A DNA stretch of 64,000 nt from Syngnathus acus. Lineage: Eukaryota; Chordata; Actinopteri; Syngnathiformes; Syngnathidae. The notes under the pieces are model-generated. The model had not been told where the DNA came from, ran no database searches, and saw only the letters and a list, made by a program, of their open reading frames with translations. Location: contig NC_051095.1 of NCBI RefSeq assembly GCF_901709675.1, forward strand, positions 6,323,956 through 6,387,955, written 5' to 3'. The position numbers were made by a program, and so were the translations under genes. Below, piece after piece: positions 24,771 through 37,574 of this stretch. The first letter of the stretch is position 1. Every line of letters starts with the position of its first letter.

Positions 24771-27692
24771 TTAATTATGCTGCGTTTGCATGTTCTTGGG
24801 TTTGGAAATGACACCATCCGGGTAGCGTTCCTTGAAGCGGGCCACCACATCTGGATCCAGGAGGTGAATGCCATCCAGCTGGTTCCCAAGCGTCACCCTG
24901 GGAACGAGCAAAAAAAAAAAAAAAAAAAAATGAGTACCACGGCGGGTGCACACGGAGCAACGGTCACTTAGGATTAGCCAACCAGTTGGGCTGGACGTTG
25001 TGCGGTCGACCGAACAGCTCGATCTTCCGGGTTCCTGGTGAGAGTCTCTCGATCATTCCGTAGATTTCGTCCGGTTTGTGACTAGTGGAACGGACCTGAT
25101 TGAAGACAAAGGATGGTTACCACGCGGTATTCTCAGGCAGGCCCAGAGTGTGGCCGTATTACCTCGGCAACGATGACGTCGCAATCCAAACCTCTGTTGA
25201 ACCCCTGAGGGTTGCCTTTCACGCCCACCTGGACACAAACACGTTTGAAATACAGAGACGGCGGCCCGGACCCGTGTTCGACGTCAACGCACCAGGCAGT
25301 GCTCCTTCCCGTGGTTCAGCCAATGTCCTGTTCTCCCGGTGCGGATTATTCTCTGAAGCTGGTTGGTCTTCACCCAGATGATTTCATCAATACTCTCATA
25401 GCTGACACACGAGGGGTCAGGTCATGTCCGTTGCCAAGTTGCGGAAGACATTGCGGCGGCGGCGCAACTTACCCCCACAGACTCAGACACTCCCTCCCCA
25501 ACTCCATCGCCCTGGAAGAAAAAGAAATTCTAATCACATTTTGACGAGGAAAAAAAACCCCCACGTAAATGGCCATTGTTCAGTTTGGCGCCGCCTTGGC
25601 TTTCATTTAAGCCAGATAGAAAGCGCTGACAAAAGGTGGCGCTTACCTGCCGGTGACCCAAAGGAAGAGGAAGCCATCGTCCTGCAGGACGGGGATGTTG
25701 AGTTTCCTCATCTCGTCATCCGTCAGAGTGCCGTAGGGCAGCTCCATGTGAATGTCCCAGGGTGGGTCTGCCATCACCACGGCAAACTTGCCCAGGATGG
25801 ACACGTCCAAGTAGCGGATGTCGCAGCAGATCCACTGCCGGTCCGAAGAGCAAGGTCAGCTTGGCGTTACGCACTTAATAATACCGCGCTTCACTTCACC
25901 TGAGAGGGGAAGAGTTTGCCCACGTTGCTGTCGGCGTCGTCGCCGTGCAGGCCCGGCTCGGCGGCCCCCGGCTGGGCCCCCGCCGGGCTCCCCTCGGCTT
26001 CGGGAGGGCTGTCGATCTCATAGTGGACGTACTTGCAGGTGTCCATGTGGAAACACGTGTTGAGGAAGGAACAGTCGCCCAGGTTCTCGTCTGTATGATT
26101 GTTGATGATGCGGCTAGAAACAAACGGAGGCAAGTCAATTCGGAGTTGTCACCCAAGCCACGGACAGACGAACGGACCGGAAGTGGAGCTTGGTGCACGG
26201 TTGGGGCGTATCCACCGAGCGGACACACTCCTCCTTGGTGCCGTGGTCGCAAAATTCCTGAACTTGGGCGCGGCCACGAGAACGAAACTTCTCCACTATC
26301 GATTGTTCCTTGGCTGTGCTAGCATTGAGCAGCTCCAGGATTTCTCGGCTCACCTACAAAAAAAAAATTAAATGCACGTCAGAAGTCACCAGAAATAGCA
26401 ACTAACTTCTCCCGCTGGCCGCCTTGTCTGACTGACCTTCTTGCTCTGCTGCTCTTTTGTGGACTGCTGGTTGAGCAGGCTTTCGATTTCCATGTCCACG
26501 TGAGACGACTGGCTTTTACTGCTCCTGCCTTTTTTGTCGCCGCCACTCCCCGATGCGGCGACCATGCCCGCCGTCTGCCAAGACGCCACCGGCAAAACGG
26601 AGGTGACGGAAGCTGCCGCGGGCCGCGGCGGAGAAGCCGAGCCCTGCAGCGAGGGCGAGAAACCCGGACTTCTCGTGCACTGGGACTGCTCCTCTGCTTT
26701 TCTCTTGACACCCGTCCGAGGGGCGCCGGCGCCTGATCCGATCATAGCCCATAATTTGGTATGGTCCACCGCTACGACCACCGTCGTACAAGATGAGGAC
26801 ATAGCCGGCTGCCGGACTTCAATGAGCTCCTGAGCAGAGAACTTGAGCAAAAGACTCTGGATCCATTCGTGAGCGATGGCCGTCTCCGACTGCAAATAAG
26901 AGCACTGAAATGAAGGCAACATCCACACACCTGGTTCATGACGTCCTGCTCAACTCACGCCATTCAAGTCTTTTGTTATAGTGAGGGAATCCTTGGGCAA
27001 TGAGAGACTCAGATCGGACAAATAGGCCAGCATTCTCTTTTCCAATTCAGGGTCAGGAGGTTTCGGTGTGTCCTCCCGCGTGCCGCATGGCACCGACGCG
27101 GCTGACGGGGCAGGGCTGTCACTCCTGGACGCGGGAACATCTGCACTTGCACCCACCTCTGACACACAACACAAGAGGAAGGAGAGAAAGTCAACAATGA
27201 ATAGAATACGATTGTTGTTTTGAGGCTGAAAAAAGGGATCAATGACACTTTTCATTCACATTCCCAGATCTTTCAAATTTCTGAACATAATGGGACATTT
27301 CAAACACCTGTTTGTTTCGTTTTATTATGCTCTTTTAGTGACAACAATCTTTAGGATTTTAAAAATAAGATTTGGTCTGTCATTAAGTTAAACGGCATGA
27401 CTTTCGAAGTTGGTCTCAATTGCAGGTTCTGTCGCTTTTTAGTCATTTGCATCGCACTGGATTTGATACAATTAAGCTTAAAACATATCGAAATGTTTTT
27501 ATTGTTATTAATGCTTAAATGAATGCAAACAAGATGATAATAAAGGGAGCGTATTTGCAGCAAGGGAATTATCTTACCGGCGGCCAGTTGTGTCGCTTGT
27601 GATGTCGGTTCTTTCCGCCTCCGCTGCAGCCTCTCCCGCAGAGAGTCCAGCTGCTTCTTGTGCGCCTGGATGTTGCTCCATGTGTCCGACAT
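24771..27692 (-). CDS. mettl3: METTL3, catalytic subunit of the m6A mRNA methyltransferase
   Basis: Transfers methyl from SAM to N6 of adenosine in nuclear pre-mRNA, as a heterodimer with METTL14. Exons (high to low): 27578-27692, 26959-27158, 26437-26889, 26178-26353, 25900-26113, 25647-25834, 25473-25511, 25293-25401, 25163-25228, 24983-25095, 24771-24897. They total 1800 nt, or 599 residues (human 580). Visible features are the N-terminal helix [18 protein letters not shown], the [16 protein letters not shown] segment, and two CCCH zinc fingers (about 315-370; [17 protein letters not shown]). The catalytic MADPPWDIH lies near residues 407-415, followed by the NHGKEHC gate-loop region and a C-terminus ending in [10 protein letters not shown]. 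The residues 110-260 linker is less conserved than the rest. The donor of exon 10 (GTTGGC) is weak, but it is the only one that restores NWVTLGNQ. All catalytic residues that I can recognise are intact. Confidence 0.96.
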
Positions 27693-28228
27693 GGCAACCC
27701 GAATAAACACTCCAGCGGCGGCTGTAAAGTCGGCTTAAAAAGCCATAAAAAATAACGCCAGTAATGAACGGCGGGCTACGGAATTTGCGGATAGCCGCAA
27801 CGTGCGGTGCACATCTGAATATTGTCCGGGCAGCATCATATTCATCCGTAAAGTTTTCACTAATTTTCCAATTTCCGAATCAAAATAATTTACTTCGGCC
27901 CCAATAGAAAAATCGTAAATTCCGCTCTACTGACATTTACAATTCCGTATAACGTGTCCAGACATCAAAGACCATAAGATCAAATGAATGGATTGTGATG
28001 ATGTTGCTCGTCGGATCCATTTGGTATACGGACTCGCCTCATTTCCTTGATAGTCGAAAATCGTTATTCTGAAACCCGTGACAACATTGGAACAAATCTG
28101 TCAAAAAAAAATTCTTCACGGGGAAATGAGTCCTTATCATTCTCATCCTAAGTGCAGAGTGTTGCCTTTAATGCTCAAGTCGTGACACTTTTTGTCAAGC
28201 TTAACTCTTTTGTGGCGGACTGGAGAAG
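27693..28228. promoter_or_regulatory. Shared divergent promoter region, METTL3 / TTC5
   Basis: The 536 bp separating two start codons that point away from each other must contain both 5' UTRs and promoters. No TATA box stands out. A bidirectional promoter is inferred from geometry only. Confidence 0.55.
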
Positions 28229-30394
28229 ATGGCGGAGGAAAACGAACACGAACTCCAAAATATCAAGGCAATTCTATTTTTGTGTTTCCACTTGTGATAA
28301 CGTACGCGTTGACAATGTGTTTTCTATGCTCACCTTCTACACAGTCATCTTTGCGCCCTGAACAACATCTAAACAACGTGTGTGCGTGTACGTGCGTGCG
28401 TGCGACAAATATATATTTGATGCCTTTTCTTTGGCTGGGTGACTTGTATTATTATTTGTACTTGCACTTTACAATTAACCACTTTGAATTTCTTACTTTG
28501 ACTGTTCCAGGGGCTGGTGGATGAGTTGTACAATTATAGAGATTGTTACTTTGAGACTCACAGTGTGGAGGAGGCGGACCGGAAACAACAGGACGTCGCG
28601 CTCGAGTTGGAAAAGTTGCTGAAAAAGCTGCAGGAGAAAGAAGGTAAGTTAGCAAGTGCGCTCCCGCTGCTGCTTTCTATGTGGGTGACTTGTTGAGCAA
28701 AAACTCCTGCATGCCACGCTTCTCCTTCTAGAATGTTACAAGCACAAAGCGGAGTTCCTGCTGCAGAAGGGCCGGTGCCTCAACGTAGCTCCAGATTTCA
28801 GCGCCGCCGCAGAGGATTGCCTTTCCCGGGCTGTCAAGCTGGAGCCTGGCCTGGTGGAGGGCTGGAACATTCTGGGGGAGCAGTACTGGAAAAAGGGAGA
28901 CCTGATGGCCGCCAAGAACTGCTTTACGGGAGCCTTGCAACAGGTACACGATGACGCGGCGAGAGGGGGAGGCGTGTCTTTACTCACCATTGTGTGCTTG
29001 CTTTTAGAGCAAGAACAAGGTGTCTTTGCGCAACATGTCCATGGTTCTGAGGCAGCTCCCGGCGGCGGACGGCGACGCGCACAGCAAACAGGTCATGGAA
29101 AGCGTGGATATGGCCCGCCAAGCTGTCCAACTGGACGTCTCCGACGGGACATCCTGGTGTGAGTGTGCCGAGCGGCGAACGGTTGAGGCGGTTTCATATC
29201 TGATATCTTTCACTCGCTGTCTGCTGCGTACTTGTCTTTGCAGATATTTTGGGCAACGCCTATGTCTCTCTGTTCTTCTCTTGTGGACAAAGGCCGCAGT
29301 TGTCCACGCAGGCTCTAAGTGCCTATGCGCAGGCTGTTAGTACACACCACACATACAAATGAATCAACACGTGAATCAATGCTCAAGTGTTACCCCTGCC
29401 TCGCCAGGAGCGAGTGGATCGAGCTGCCGCTTGTTACCCAGAGCTGCACTTTAACCGAGCCACCCTGTTCCAGTACGAAGAAATGTTTGGGTCGGCGCTT
29501 GGGGGCTACAGCCGGGCGGCCGCTTTGGACCCTGGCTGGCCAGAGCCTGCGGAGAAGGAAAAGCAGCTGATGGAGTACCTTCACAACGTCACGGAACTCT
29601 GCCAGACAAAGGTGGCCGTGCTCTTCTTGTATCTTAACTTGTGATATTACACTTGTGAAAATGGGGGAGAACGAAAATTAGAATTGCACATTTTGCCGTA
29701 CAATAGCGGAAGGTAAAAGCTGCAAGAGGTTTGACAGTGTGGGGGTTGAAGGGAGCGTCTGTTGGACACTGTCCGCAGGGAAAGGTAAAGGCGCGCCGTT
29801 TACGGAGCATGCTGTCCAACCTGAGCACGTCGTCTCTGGGCCCGTGTTCCTCCCCTGAGTTCCGCTCATGGACGGGCCGCGTGGGGAGCCTGGAGCCACG
29901 GCCGTCGTCCTCACTGACGCACGGCCTCAACGGCGCCGTGGCCGCCATGGGCAAGGTGGTTTTCAGTCTGGCGTCCCGGGCTCGCATGGCCTTGTAAGTA
30001 AGGGCGTCTCTTCTCTCCTTCTTGTGTCCGTACTGGACACTGGTCTTTTCTTTGCTCTCCAGTACGTTCGGCATGATTGATAGCGAGGAGACTTGCGTGG
30101 TGGTGATGGTGTACAACACGGCCGACAGCTGGGGGGTCCTCATCGGAGACACGGTGGTGGTTCCCGAGCCGCAGGTCAAACGACACAGTATCACGCACAA
30201 AGACACGGTGAGTCAAACGACTCCGTCGCGGAACAGTCCCACCCCTGCTGACATTTAATTTTTTTCCCCCCCAGTCGTTTGACTTCAAGAGCATCCGCGT
30301 GGACTCGCCTTTGTTCCTCGTCGTCAACGGCAAGACTCAAAATGCCCAGAGTCTCATCGTCACTTCCGTCAGTTACAAGCCTCAAAGTGAATGA
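28229..30394 (+). CDS. ttc5: TTC5 (STRAP), TPR/OB-fold p300 cofactor and tubulin autoregulation factor
   Basis: Exons: 28229-28267, 28511-28643, 28732-28943, 29008-29158, 29244-29335, 29408-29611, 29779-29993, 30063-30207, 30275-30394. They give about 436 residues (human 440). N-terminal and central TPR helices include [50 protein letters not shown] and [17 protein letters not shown]. The C-terminal OB-fold carries [17 protein letters not shown] and [17 protein letters not shown]. The family acts in p53/p300 stress responses and recognises nascent tubulin to trigger its mRNA decay. Exon 1 ends AAG followed by GC, not GT. A GC-AG intron keeps the frame and fits the family, and no in-frame GT alternative is as good. 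Confidence 0.95.
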
Positions 30395-30510
30395 GGACCA
30401 AAAGACACAATTCGCTTATCATCTTTTGTACATAATGCCCGGCCATCGTGCTACTTTTTTTTATTATTTATTTGAGCGTATGTTGTTGTCAAGGCATCAA
30501 CTGGTTGCAA

Positions 30511-30516
30511 AATAAA
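30511..30516 (+). other. Poly(A) signal of TTC5
   Basis: AATAAA about 115 bp after the TTC5 stop codon. Confidence 0.8.
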
Positions 30517-31815
30517 GTTGAATGTGCCATGCTGCTAGAAGTGGTTGAACTGTTTGGAGGTTTACTGGATCAAATCCAGTTTTGAGGTATTACATAATAA
30601 ACATTGAGTTATTCTTTGAAAACTGTCAAAGGTTATCTGTTTTTTGTAGGAGATTGAAGATAAAATCTTAAATTGGCTGAATTAATTGCAACACAACTAC
30701 AAGTCTAAAGCAATGACAATTCTTCACGTCGTAGTTTGTTCAAATTTACATTTTGCGCTTCAAGGCAAAACTGCAAACAGGCGTTTTACGTAGCACAACG
30801 CAGAATTGCCAAGTTACGGAAATCACTGAACACAGCCGTAGCATCATCAGAGTGGTCGCTCATATCACACCTTGTAGTCTTTTGTTTCCATTACTTACTT
30901 TCAGCACGTGCAAGGCGCCAGAAAATGATGTCAACAAATTCTGATACCTGATTGGATAAGAGGAGGAGCCCTGCTGAGTTCACCTTCATTGAAACTATCA
31001 AAGGCACTGGACAGATGCCGTTGCTATTTTTTCCCTTGAGTCCACTTCCACCAATGCACTGTTTTGAAAACACAATAAAAATTACATGCACAAACTGAGC
31101 AGCCTCAACCAACATCTGCATATTTAACATACATCAAATGCTCTTTGCATAATGTCAACTCTCGCTTTTGGAGTCTCCTCCCCCAAAAAGGATGAATTGG
31201 CAGCTGAGGTCAGTGCATTTCCTCGCACAGGTTCAACATGTCCCCACAGTCTCCTTCTCTTTCTTTTATCCAAAGCTCCATACGGTACGGGAGGTGACAG
31301 GGGGTGAAAGGGGAGCATTGTCCATTGCGCCACGGGATCCGGCCTGGGCTTCATAGTGAGCGGGGTGGTGGGAGAAGGGGAGGGGACGCTCACTCAACTG
31401 TGTCCTGCACGTCATTGTCACACATCTTGCCATCTATTCGCTCGCTGCCTTTTAAATAGAGCTCAAATGCATTAATGCCTGCGTGCGTGATTACGCGCGC
31501 GCACCCGCGCCGCGCTCGTTTCACAAATTGCCTCCAATAAGCATTTAGAACTCTTGATTTCGCTTTGGACTCCGCAGTGAGAGACAAAATAAAAATAAAA
31601 AAAACAGGGCGCTCTTTGGAACACCTGTTGTAGTTGTTGCCTCAATTTCTCTTACGACTTAATTATCTGTCCACACTAAATTTGCAACGTTTGGTGAATG
31701 AGCCAAAGCGAGACAAATGACGCCGTACGTGGGGGAGACAAGAGGAGCGAAGAGGGGAGGCTGCGAGTTCCACGCCATTGAAATGCAAATACGGCAGAAC
31801 AAGGAGCAGTTGTGT

Positions 31816-31836
31816 GTACGTACGTACGTACGTACG
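31816..31836. repeat. (TACG)n self-complementary tetranucleotide repeat
   Basis: About five TACG units running into GTGTGCGTGCGCGCG. The unit is palindromic, so the run reads the same on both strands. Confidence 0.85.
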
Positions 31837-31921
31837 TGTGTGTGTGCGTGCGCGCGTGTGTTCGCTACATGTGCATGCAGCGGGGCAAGCCGTGGGAGAG
31901 GAGGAGCGCAAATTGGTCAAG

Positions 31922-31949
31922 TTTTTTTTTTTTTTTTTTTTTTTTTTTG
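31922..31949. repeat. Poly-T tract
   Basis: About 28 consecutive T, some 240 bp upstream of the SALL2 start codon. Confidence 0.9.
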
Positions 31950-32192
31950 GTAAGGGGGGGAGCGGAGACTTTGGTAAAGCACACGCACATACACACTGCG
32001 GTCGGTCTCTTATGAAGACCTGCAAGAGCTCCTCTCGCCTCTCCTTTTTCTTTCCAGCGAATTGTTTCACGGGAAACTTGCTGGAACTTTTTCAATCTCT
32101 TGTCGTGGATGCATTTGAGGAGCGTCGCTAAACCATTGGCAACAGCCAGCAACCCTCCTCCTCCTGCACCTCCTCCTGGCTCGTCGTGAATC

Positions 32193-35100
32193 ATGTCACG
32201 CCGGAAACAGAAGAGACCCCAACATCTCGTCAACGCCGATCCGGGGGGCCCGAAGGTGCTCGCTCACGGTAAGAAATCAAACGTGTGTCTCTATCGAAAT
32301 GTCTTCCATGATATTCAGCTTTTTCTACTTTGGGACTTGCTCATTGGTACCAAAGCAACAGGCTGATGAAGGTCTTTGACGGTGTGTTGTTGAGGGCTTC
32401 GATGGTGGTGGTGGCGGTGGGGTTAATCTCGCACCCTTCTTTCTATTGTGATAATCTTTCAATGGCGCCCCCTTGCTCTCTTTCTCCGGCTTCTCTATAG
32501 AGGAACTCAAACTTTCTGTCCAGAGTGATATTTTTTCAAAAGAAAGCCCTCATAGGCATCCCGGCACTTAAACAAAACTACGATATGTATGTGGGACTAT
32601 TTTTGAGTGGTAATTTTATAAAAATAATGTTTAATGAAGGTACGCCGTCATATTTGAAGAAGTTCATTTCAAAAATACAACTTGTAATTTTGCACCTCAT
32701 AATCTAAGTTAACGCACGTTTATTTTTAAATAAACGCAACTTTCATTCTTTTAAAACCAAAACAGTGAAACTTTCTTCATTTGTCAATGTCCATTTGTCA
32801 CTTTTACATCAGAACTTTTAATTGGCTGATGTAGTGTTGATTGATTAGTTTCTTTTACAAAATGATCAAATAGAATTCTTCATTGCTAAATATTTTTTGT
32901 GAGCTCCCCGAGCAACTGTGCAGCTAATTGGAGACTTTAGGTCTTTACGTTGGACTTTTCAATGCAAAAGGCTTTGAGTTTTGATAAATCACTTTACCTC
33001 TGCAGGAGGGAATAGTTAAGTTACTCTCGCCATTGTTGCCCCCCCCCCCCCCTTCTCCACACACATGCACTTTGCTTTTTTCTCACTCTGAGCTCAAGAT
33101 TCTGAAAGAATTTGACCCCTGAGCAGCAGAGGTCAGATGAGTTGACCAATCAGAATGTGCGGACAGTGCCAGGACCCTCAGCCTGGCCTGACCCTTGACC
33201 TCCTCTGTGACGTAAGGGGGGAAGGGTAAATGGGGAGATGAAAGACAGGGACAGAACGGGGGTGGAGGCTGTGGGGGGTTTAAGAGGGGTTAGGGGTTGT
33301 CTTGGTGATGCCCATTGTCCTGGGAAATGTGTTGCCTTGACAACAAGGTGGACTGGGAGCTTTTTGTGTGTGTGTTTGAGGACTTTGAGACAACACACAG
33401 ACACACACTACTACTACTTGAATGCTCAGAGATGTTTTTTTGTGAGATGTTCTTAACGAACGCTTTAGGTGACTTTGATCTGACAACAATGTGTACCCAA
33501 CAAGGCCGCACAATTGGTGATATGGAGTCAACGCGTACAAATCTAGTTTAGGGCTGGGATAAAAATGAATGAAAACGGTGGCTCACAACATCAAGTGAGC
33601 AAAAGCATCCTGGTACATGTTGCCTTTGTTTCCTTCCAGATGATCCCCTGTGCATAAAGTCGCCATCCACCTCTCTCGGGTCCGAAGTCACCTCATCGGG
33701 GTCCTCTTCCTCCTCGCCAAGATCAGTCCAAGACTGCCAGCCCCCCTTGGCCCCTCGCCCGTCCCCCGGCGGGCTCCACGCGCCCTCCTTGCCCAACGAG
33801 AGCTCCCCCCCTCCCCACTGGCCCAACCACATTGCGACCTTCGCTAGCTCCCTACCAAACACTCACTCCTCCCTCTCGCCGGACTTTCCTCACCCGTCGC
33901 TGTCTTCGCAGACACATTCGCCTCCCCCCGTGGGACAGACGTCCGGCTTCAAAGCCATGTCACATTCTACCATGGGTGTTTCCTCCACCAACACTACCTC
34001 CTCGTCATCCTCCCAGTGCCTTCCACAGCAGTGTGGCGGTGACAGCCCGCCTCAGCAGCAAGCCTCCAACTTGCTGGGCCCCCAAGTTCTTCAGGTGCCG
34101 CCCACCCTCGCAGTCCTGCTGGAGGAGCTTCGAGTTTTACAACAGAGACAAATACACCAGATGCAGATCACGGAGGAAATTTGCAGGCACGTTTTGAAGC
34201 TCGGAGGCGTCGTCCTAGGGCAGGAGAGAAACCTGCGAGCGGGTGGGGCTGAGAGCCAACAGAAAGCAACGTCTTTGTCGCCGGCGCGCCCCTCAACTGG
34301 CACGCCTGTCACCACGACGGCGGCATCGCTGTTAAGCGGCCTGCCGTCGGCCCTCTTTGCCCAGCCGCCTCATTCCAAACAAGGCGCTCTGCAGGTCAAC
34401 GGCAGCAGGACGCCGTCGGCCATATCGTCCGCCGTGTCGACCTCGTCCGTGGCCTCCCTTCACCCGCTCTCCTTGTCTTTGGGGCTGCCGCCACGCTCCT
34501 CGTCCAACACAGCTTTATTTGCTCACAGCAACGGTGTTAGCTTCTCCGCCGGAAGCCATTCCCAAGATCTCCCGTACGTGTCCTCTCTAGGCTCCGCCTC
34601 AGCGTCGGGACGACCGCAGCACATGTGCCGCTTTTGCGGCAAGATTCTGAGCAGTGACTCTTCGCTGCAGATCCATCTGAGGTCGCACACGGGAGAGAGA
34701 CCGTACCAGTGTCCGGTATGCCTGAGCCGCTTCACCACGCGGGGAAACCTCAAAGCTCATTTCCTGCGCCACCGAGAGCAGAACCCGGAGCTTTCCCTTT
34801 CTCTGCTGCCCCCCGCGCTCTCGGAGCAGACACCGAGCGCCTCGGTCTCCAGCGCCGTCCAGAGGCGGAGGAAGCGGCGAGCTGACGACGACGAGTCCCT
34901 TCACGGAGTAAAAGGAAGCGTTCCCTCCAGCTTGGCGGAGAGCATGGCTTTGGGATTCCTGTCCAGCACATCGCCACGGCCGTCTCCTTCCTCTCTACCT
35001 CTGCCGCCCTCCGTGGACATGGCGCTGTTGTCAACAGCCCATTCCTTGCTACAACTGAACCGGGCCTCAGCGGTCGGCGGCGCACCCAGCTCCGTGCCGC

Positions 35101-36884
35101 CGGCTTCCACGTCATCCTCTTCCTCGCAGTTTAAAGGGGTGAAGCAACAGCGCTTTGATGAAAACACTCCTCCTCACTCAGCCCTCCACACATCTGCCTC
35201 TTACTCCCGCGTGGCTCACCTCCCCAAGATTCTCTTCCCGGGAGGCGCGTCCCCTCACCACATGGCCCTTCTGCGGCCCGCGGGTCACCCGTCCACTTCC
35301 CACCTGACTTCAGCACATCAGCTACCCTTTCCTTTCCCGCCATTCCCCAAAGCATCCACCTCTTCTCCCTCCTCCTCTCCCTCCACTCTGGCTCAGACCT
35401 CAGACACTTCCAAGCTGCAGCGTCTGGTACAGAAGCTTGAGAAGCAGCCGCAGGAAGGAGCCTCATCTTCCTCTGCCTCCTCACTCACCCTGGCCGAGGC
35501 CAACACTAACGGTCACGACCTGAGTAGCGTCTCCGCCGCCTATCACAGGGAAATGTTATCCACCCTCGGCCTCGGTCCCAACGCCAGCCAAGGAGTTCCG
35601 GGCGCCAACTTGACCGCCAGCGTCTCCGCCGCTTCCCCTCTGCCTGCCGCTCAAGTGGCCAATCAGTGCGGGGTGTGCCTGCGGGTGCTGAGCTGCGCGC
35701 GAGCCCTGCGCCTGCATCAGGCCACTCATCTGGGAGAGCGCCCTTTCCCTTGTAAGCTCTGCGGTCGCTCCTTCTCCACCAAGGGCAGCCTCAGAGCCCA
35801 CCTGGCCACTCATCGGGCCAGACCGGCCAATTCCCGGGCGCTTAACTCCTGCCCGCTGTGCCCACGCAAGTTCACCAATGCTTTGGTGCTTCAGCACCAC
35901 ATCCGCCTGCACCTCGGAGGGCAAATACCGCCCGATGAAGATGCAACGCAAGCAGAAGATGGTACAGAAATGGAGAGCGCAGTCTTTGATGCAGAGAACG
36001 AGCCGGGCGGCTCGCCGTCGGAAGCTCAGCAGCTCCTTCCGCTGGCTCTCACAACCTCCAAAAGTGCCATTTCCAAGACCGCCGCCACTGGCGATGTCAA
36101 GATGGAGGAATCTGAGGGATCAGCACCCAGCGTTAGCCCACCGCTAACCCATAAAGCACATTTGGTAGGACTTGAGGACCCCCTAGATCTGAGCGACACC
36201 AACCTTGATGACGCTAGCCCCTCAAACAACTCCAAAGAGTTGGCCCACACTGACGTGGGAAGCCCTGGCAAAGCCCCCACAGTGAGCTCTGCTTCTGCCG
36301 CAATGAACGTTAGCGACGGCCCATTCTCCTTGTGCGTGTCAAAGCGCCATGAGACCAGCGAGATTGACAACAACGACGAATGCACGCCGGATGGAAATCC
36401 CCAAAGCCCTCCAGAGAGCCCAGTAACTTGCAGCACGGTAGTAGACGTCAGCGTCCCGCCGGACGCGTCTCAGAGTGACAGCGAGAGAGACAACATGGTG
36501 CCACCACCTCCTGCTGCAGCAGAAGCAGAGAACGAGAGCTCAGAGAGTCTGGAGCTGCCCGTCACTGCGTCAGGTGCGCGCTCCCAACCTCCCCGCTCGG
36601 ACAAACCCTACAGCTGCGCCCAGTGCGGAAAGCTGTACGCTAGCCGCAGTGGCTTAAAGGTACAACTTTTTGATTTGAAAATTCAGTAGCATGACACGAT
36701 TGAATGCAGCCGTGCTTCTCGTTCACAGGGTCACATGAAGATTCACCCTGTGGCTTTGCCTGCCTCCACCAAGGCTGAGAGCAACAAGAGTGATGCTTCC
36801 GAGGTCCCGGGCTCCAAGCAAGAAAAGAAAGAAAGTGGCACAGACCCAGAAGCAAAGCTTCTTTGTGATGAGGCTTCCTGCTGA
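32193..36884 (+). CDS. sall2: SALL2, spalt-like C2H2 zinc-finger transcription factor
   Basis: Exons 32193-32268, 33640-36659 and 36729-36884 encode about 1083 residues (human SALL2 about 1007), the classic three-exon layout of Sall genes. Exon 1 gives [13 protein letters not shown], the conserved N-terminal motif that recruits the NuRD co-repressor. A Q-rich helix ([19 protein letters not shown]-like, about 185-205) is the usual Sall dimerisation segment. Zinc fingers: a pair at about residues 352-405 (CRFCGK...CPVCLSRF), a second pair at about 700-750 (CGVCLRVL...CKLCGRSF) plus an adjacent single finger at 760-785, and a C-terminal finger (CAQCGKLY...HMKIH) that is split by intron 2. Ser/Pro-rich linkers fill the rest. 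N-terminus and neighbours favour SALL2 over SALL1/3/4. Nuclear DNA-binding regulator. Confidence 0.93.
32269..33639 (+). other. SALL2 intron 1
   Basis: Bounded by GTAAGA and CCAG. It holds AT-rich sequence, a C homopolymer near 33040 and no other recognisable element. Confidence 0.7.
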
Positions 36885-36953
36885 ACTTATGGACAAGTCT
36901 AGTACGGCACTCTTGTTAGGCCAATGGCCTTTTTCTAGTCCCTTCATCTCATA

Positions 36954-36983
36954 CAGGTGATAGATAGATAGATGGATAGATAG
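36954..36983. repeat. (GATA)n short repeat
   Basis: About seven GATA/GATG units within the SALL2 3' UTR. Confidence 0.8.
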
Positions 36984-37360
36984 TTTGTGTTGTAGTGACT
37001 CGCTTTCGACTCTTTTTGTTGTATTTCCAAGAGCACGGCGAGGTCTTTTTGTCGACATATCAGACAGCACGGTCAATATTTGATTCAAGTGCACGCCAAA
37101 AGCAGCCGTGTGACACTGCAAATCCACCCCGACTTTCACGATCCTCTTTGTTTTGTTCTTTTTGCTGTGGAATTGTGATGCTGCTACTGAACACGTGTGC
37201 TGCTCCAGCATCTCCAGCCGTGAATGTCTCAATGTAAATGGATAATGCTACCTGAGATGATTGTTGAACCAGCCCTTTCGCTTAAACCATGCCCCCTTTT
37301 TGATAGTGCAGCCAAATGATTGAAAACCTTTTATATATATAAATATTTGTGTTCCAAGGT

Positions 37361-37366
37361 AATAAA
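37361..37366 (+). other. Poly(A) signal of SALL2
   Basis: AATAAA about 480 bp after the stop codon. Confidence 0.75.
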
Positions 37367-37574
37367 ATAATGGCCATGTGAAAAGTGCATTGTTTCTTTT
37401 CTGTCACTGGACACTACGTTAGCTAGCATAGCTCAAGCACTCAAGCAGTGATGTCATAGTTTCTCATAAACGAATCAAATTATACTCGGTACTTCAAACA
37501 ACCACTAGAGGGCATGATTGTGTGGAATCATTTGGATTGCTGTGATGCGCTGTGATTTATTTTGGTTTATTGGT

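Larger units (their letters stand above)
30517..32192. other. TTC5-SALL2 intergenic and SALL2 upstream region
   Basis: No coding exon supported. The last few hundred bases contain a TACG tetranucleotide run, CG/TG alternation and a long poly-T, then the presumed SALL2 5' UTR. Confidence 0.55.

Noticed and set aside
24971-24990. METTL3 exon 10 reading on into LANPK before a GTGACC donor
   Set aside because: Splicing at GTTGGC instead gives NWVTLGNQ, the conserved family sequence, and keeps the frame.
33564-33862. Minus-strand frames opposite SALL2 exon 2
   Set aside because: Shadows of the GC-rich, Ser/Pro-coding SALL2 exon.
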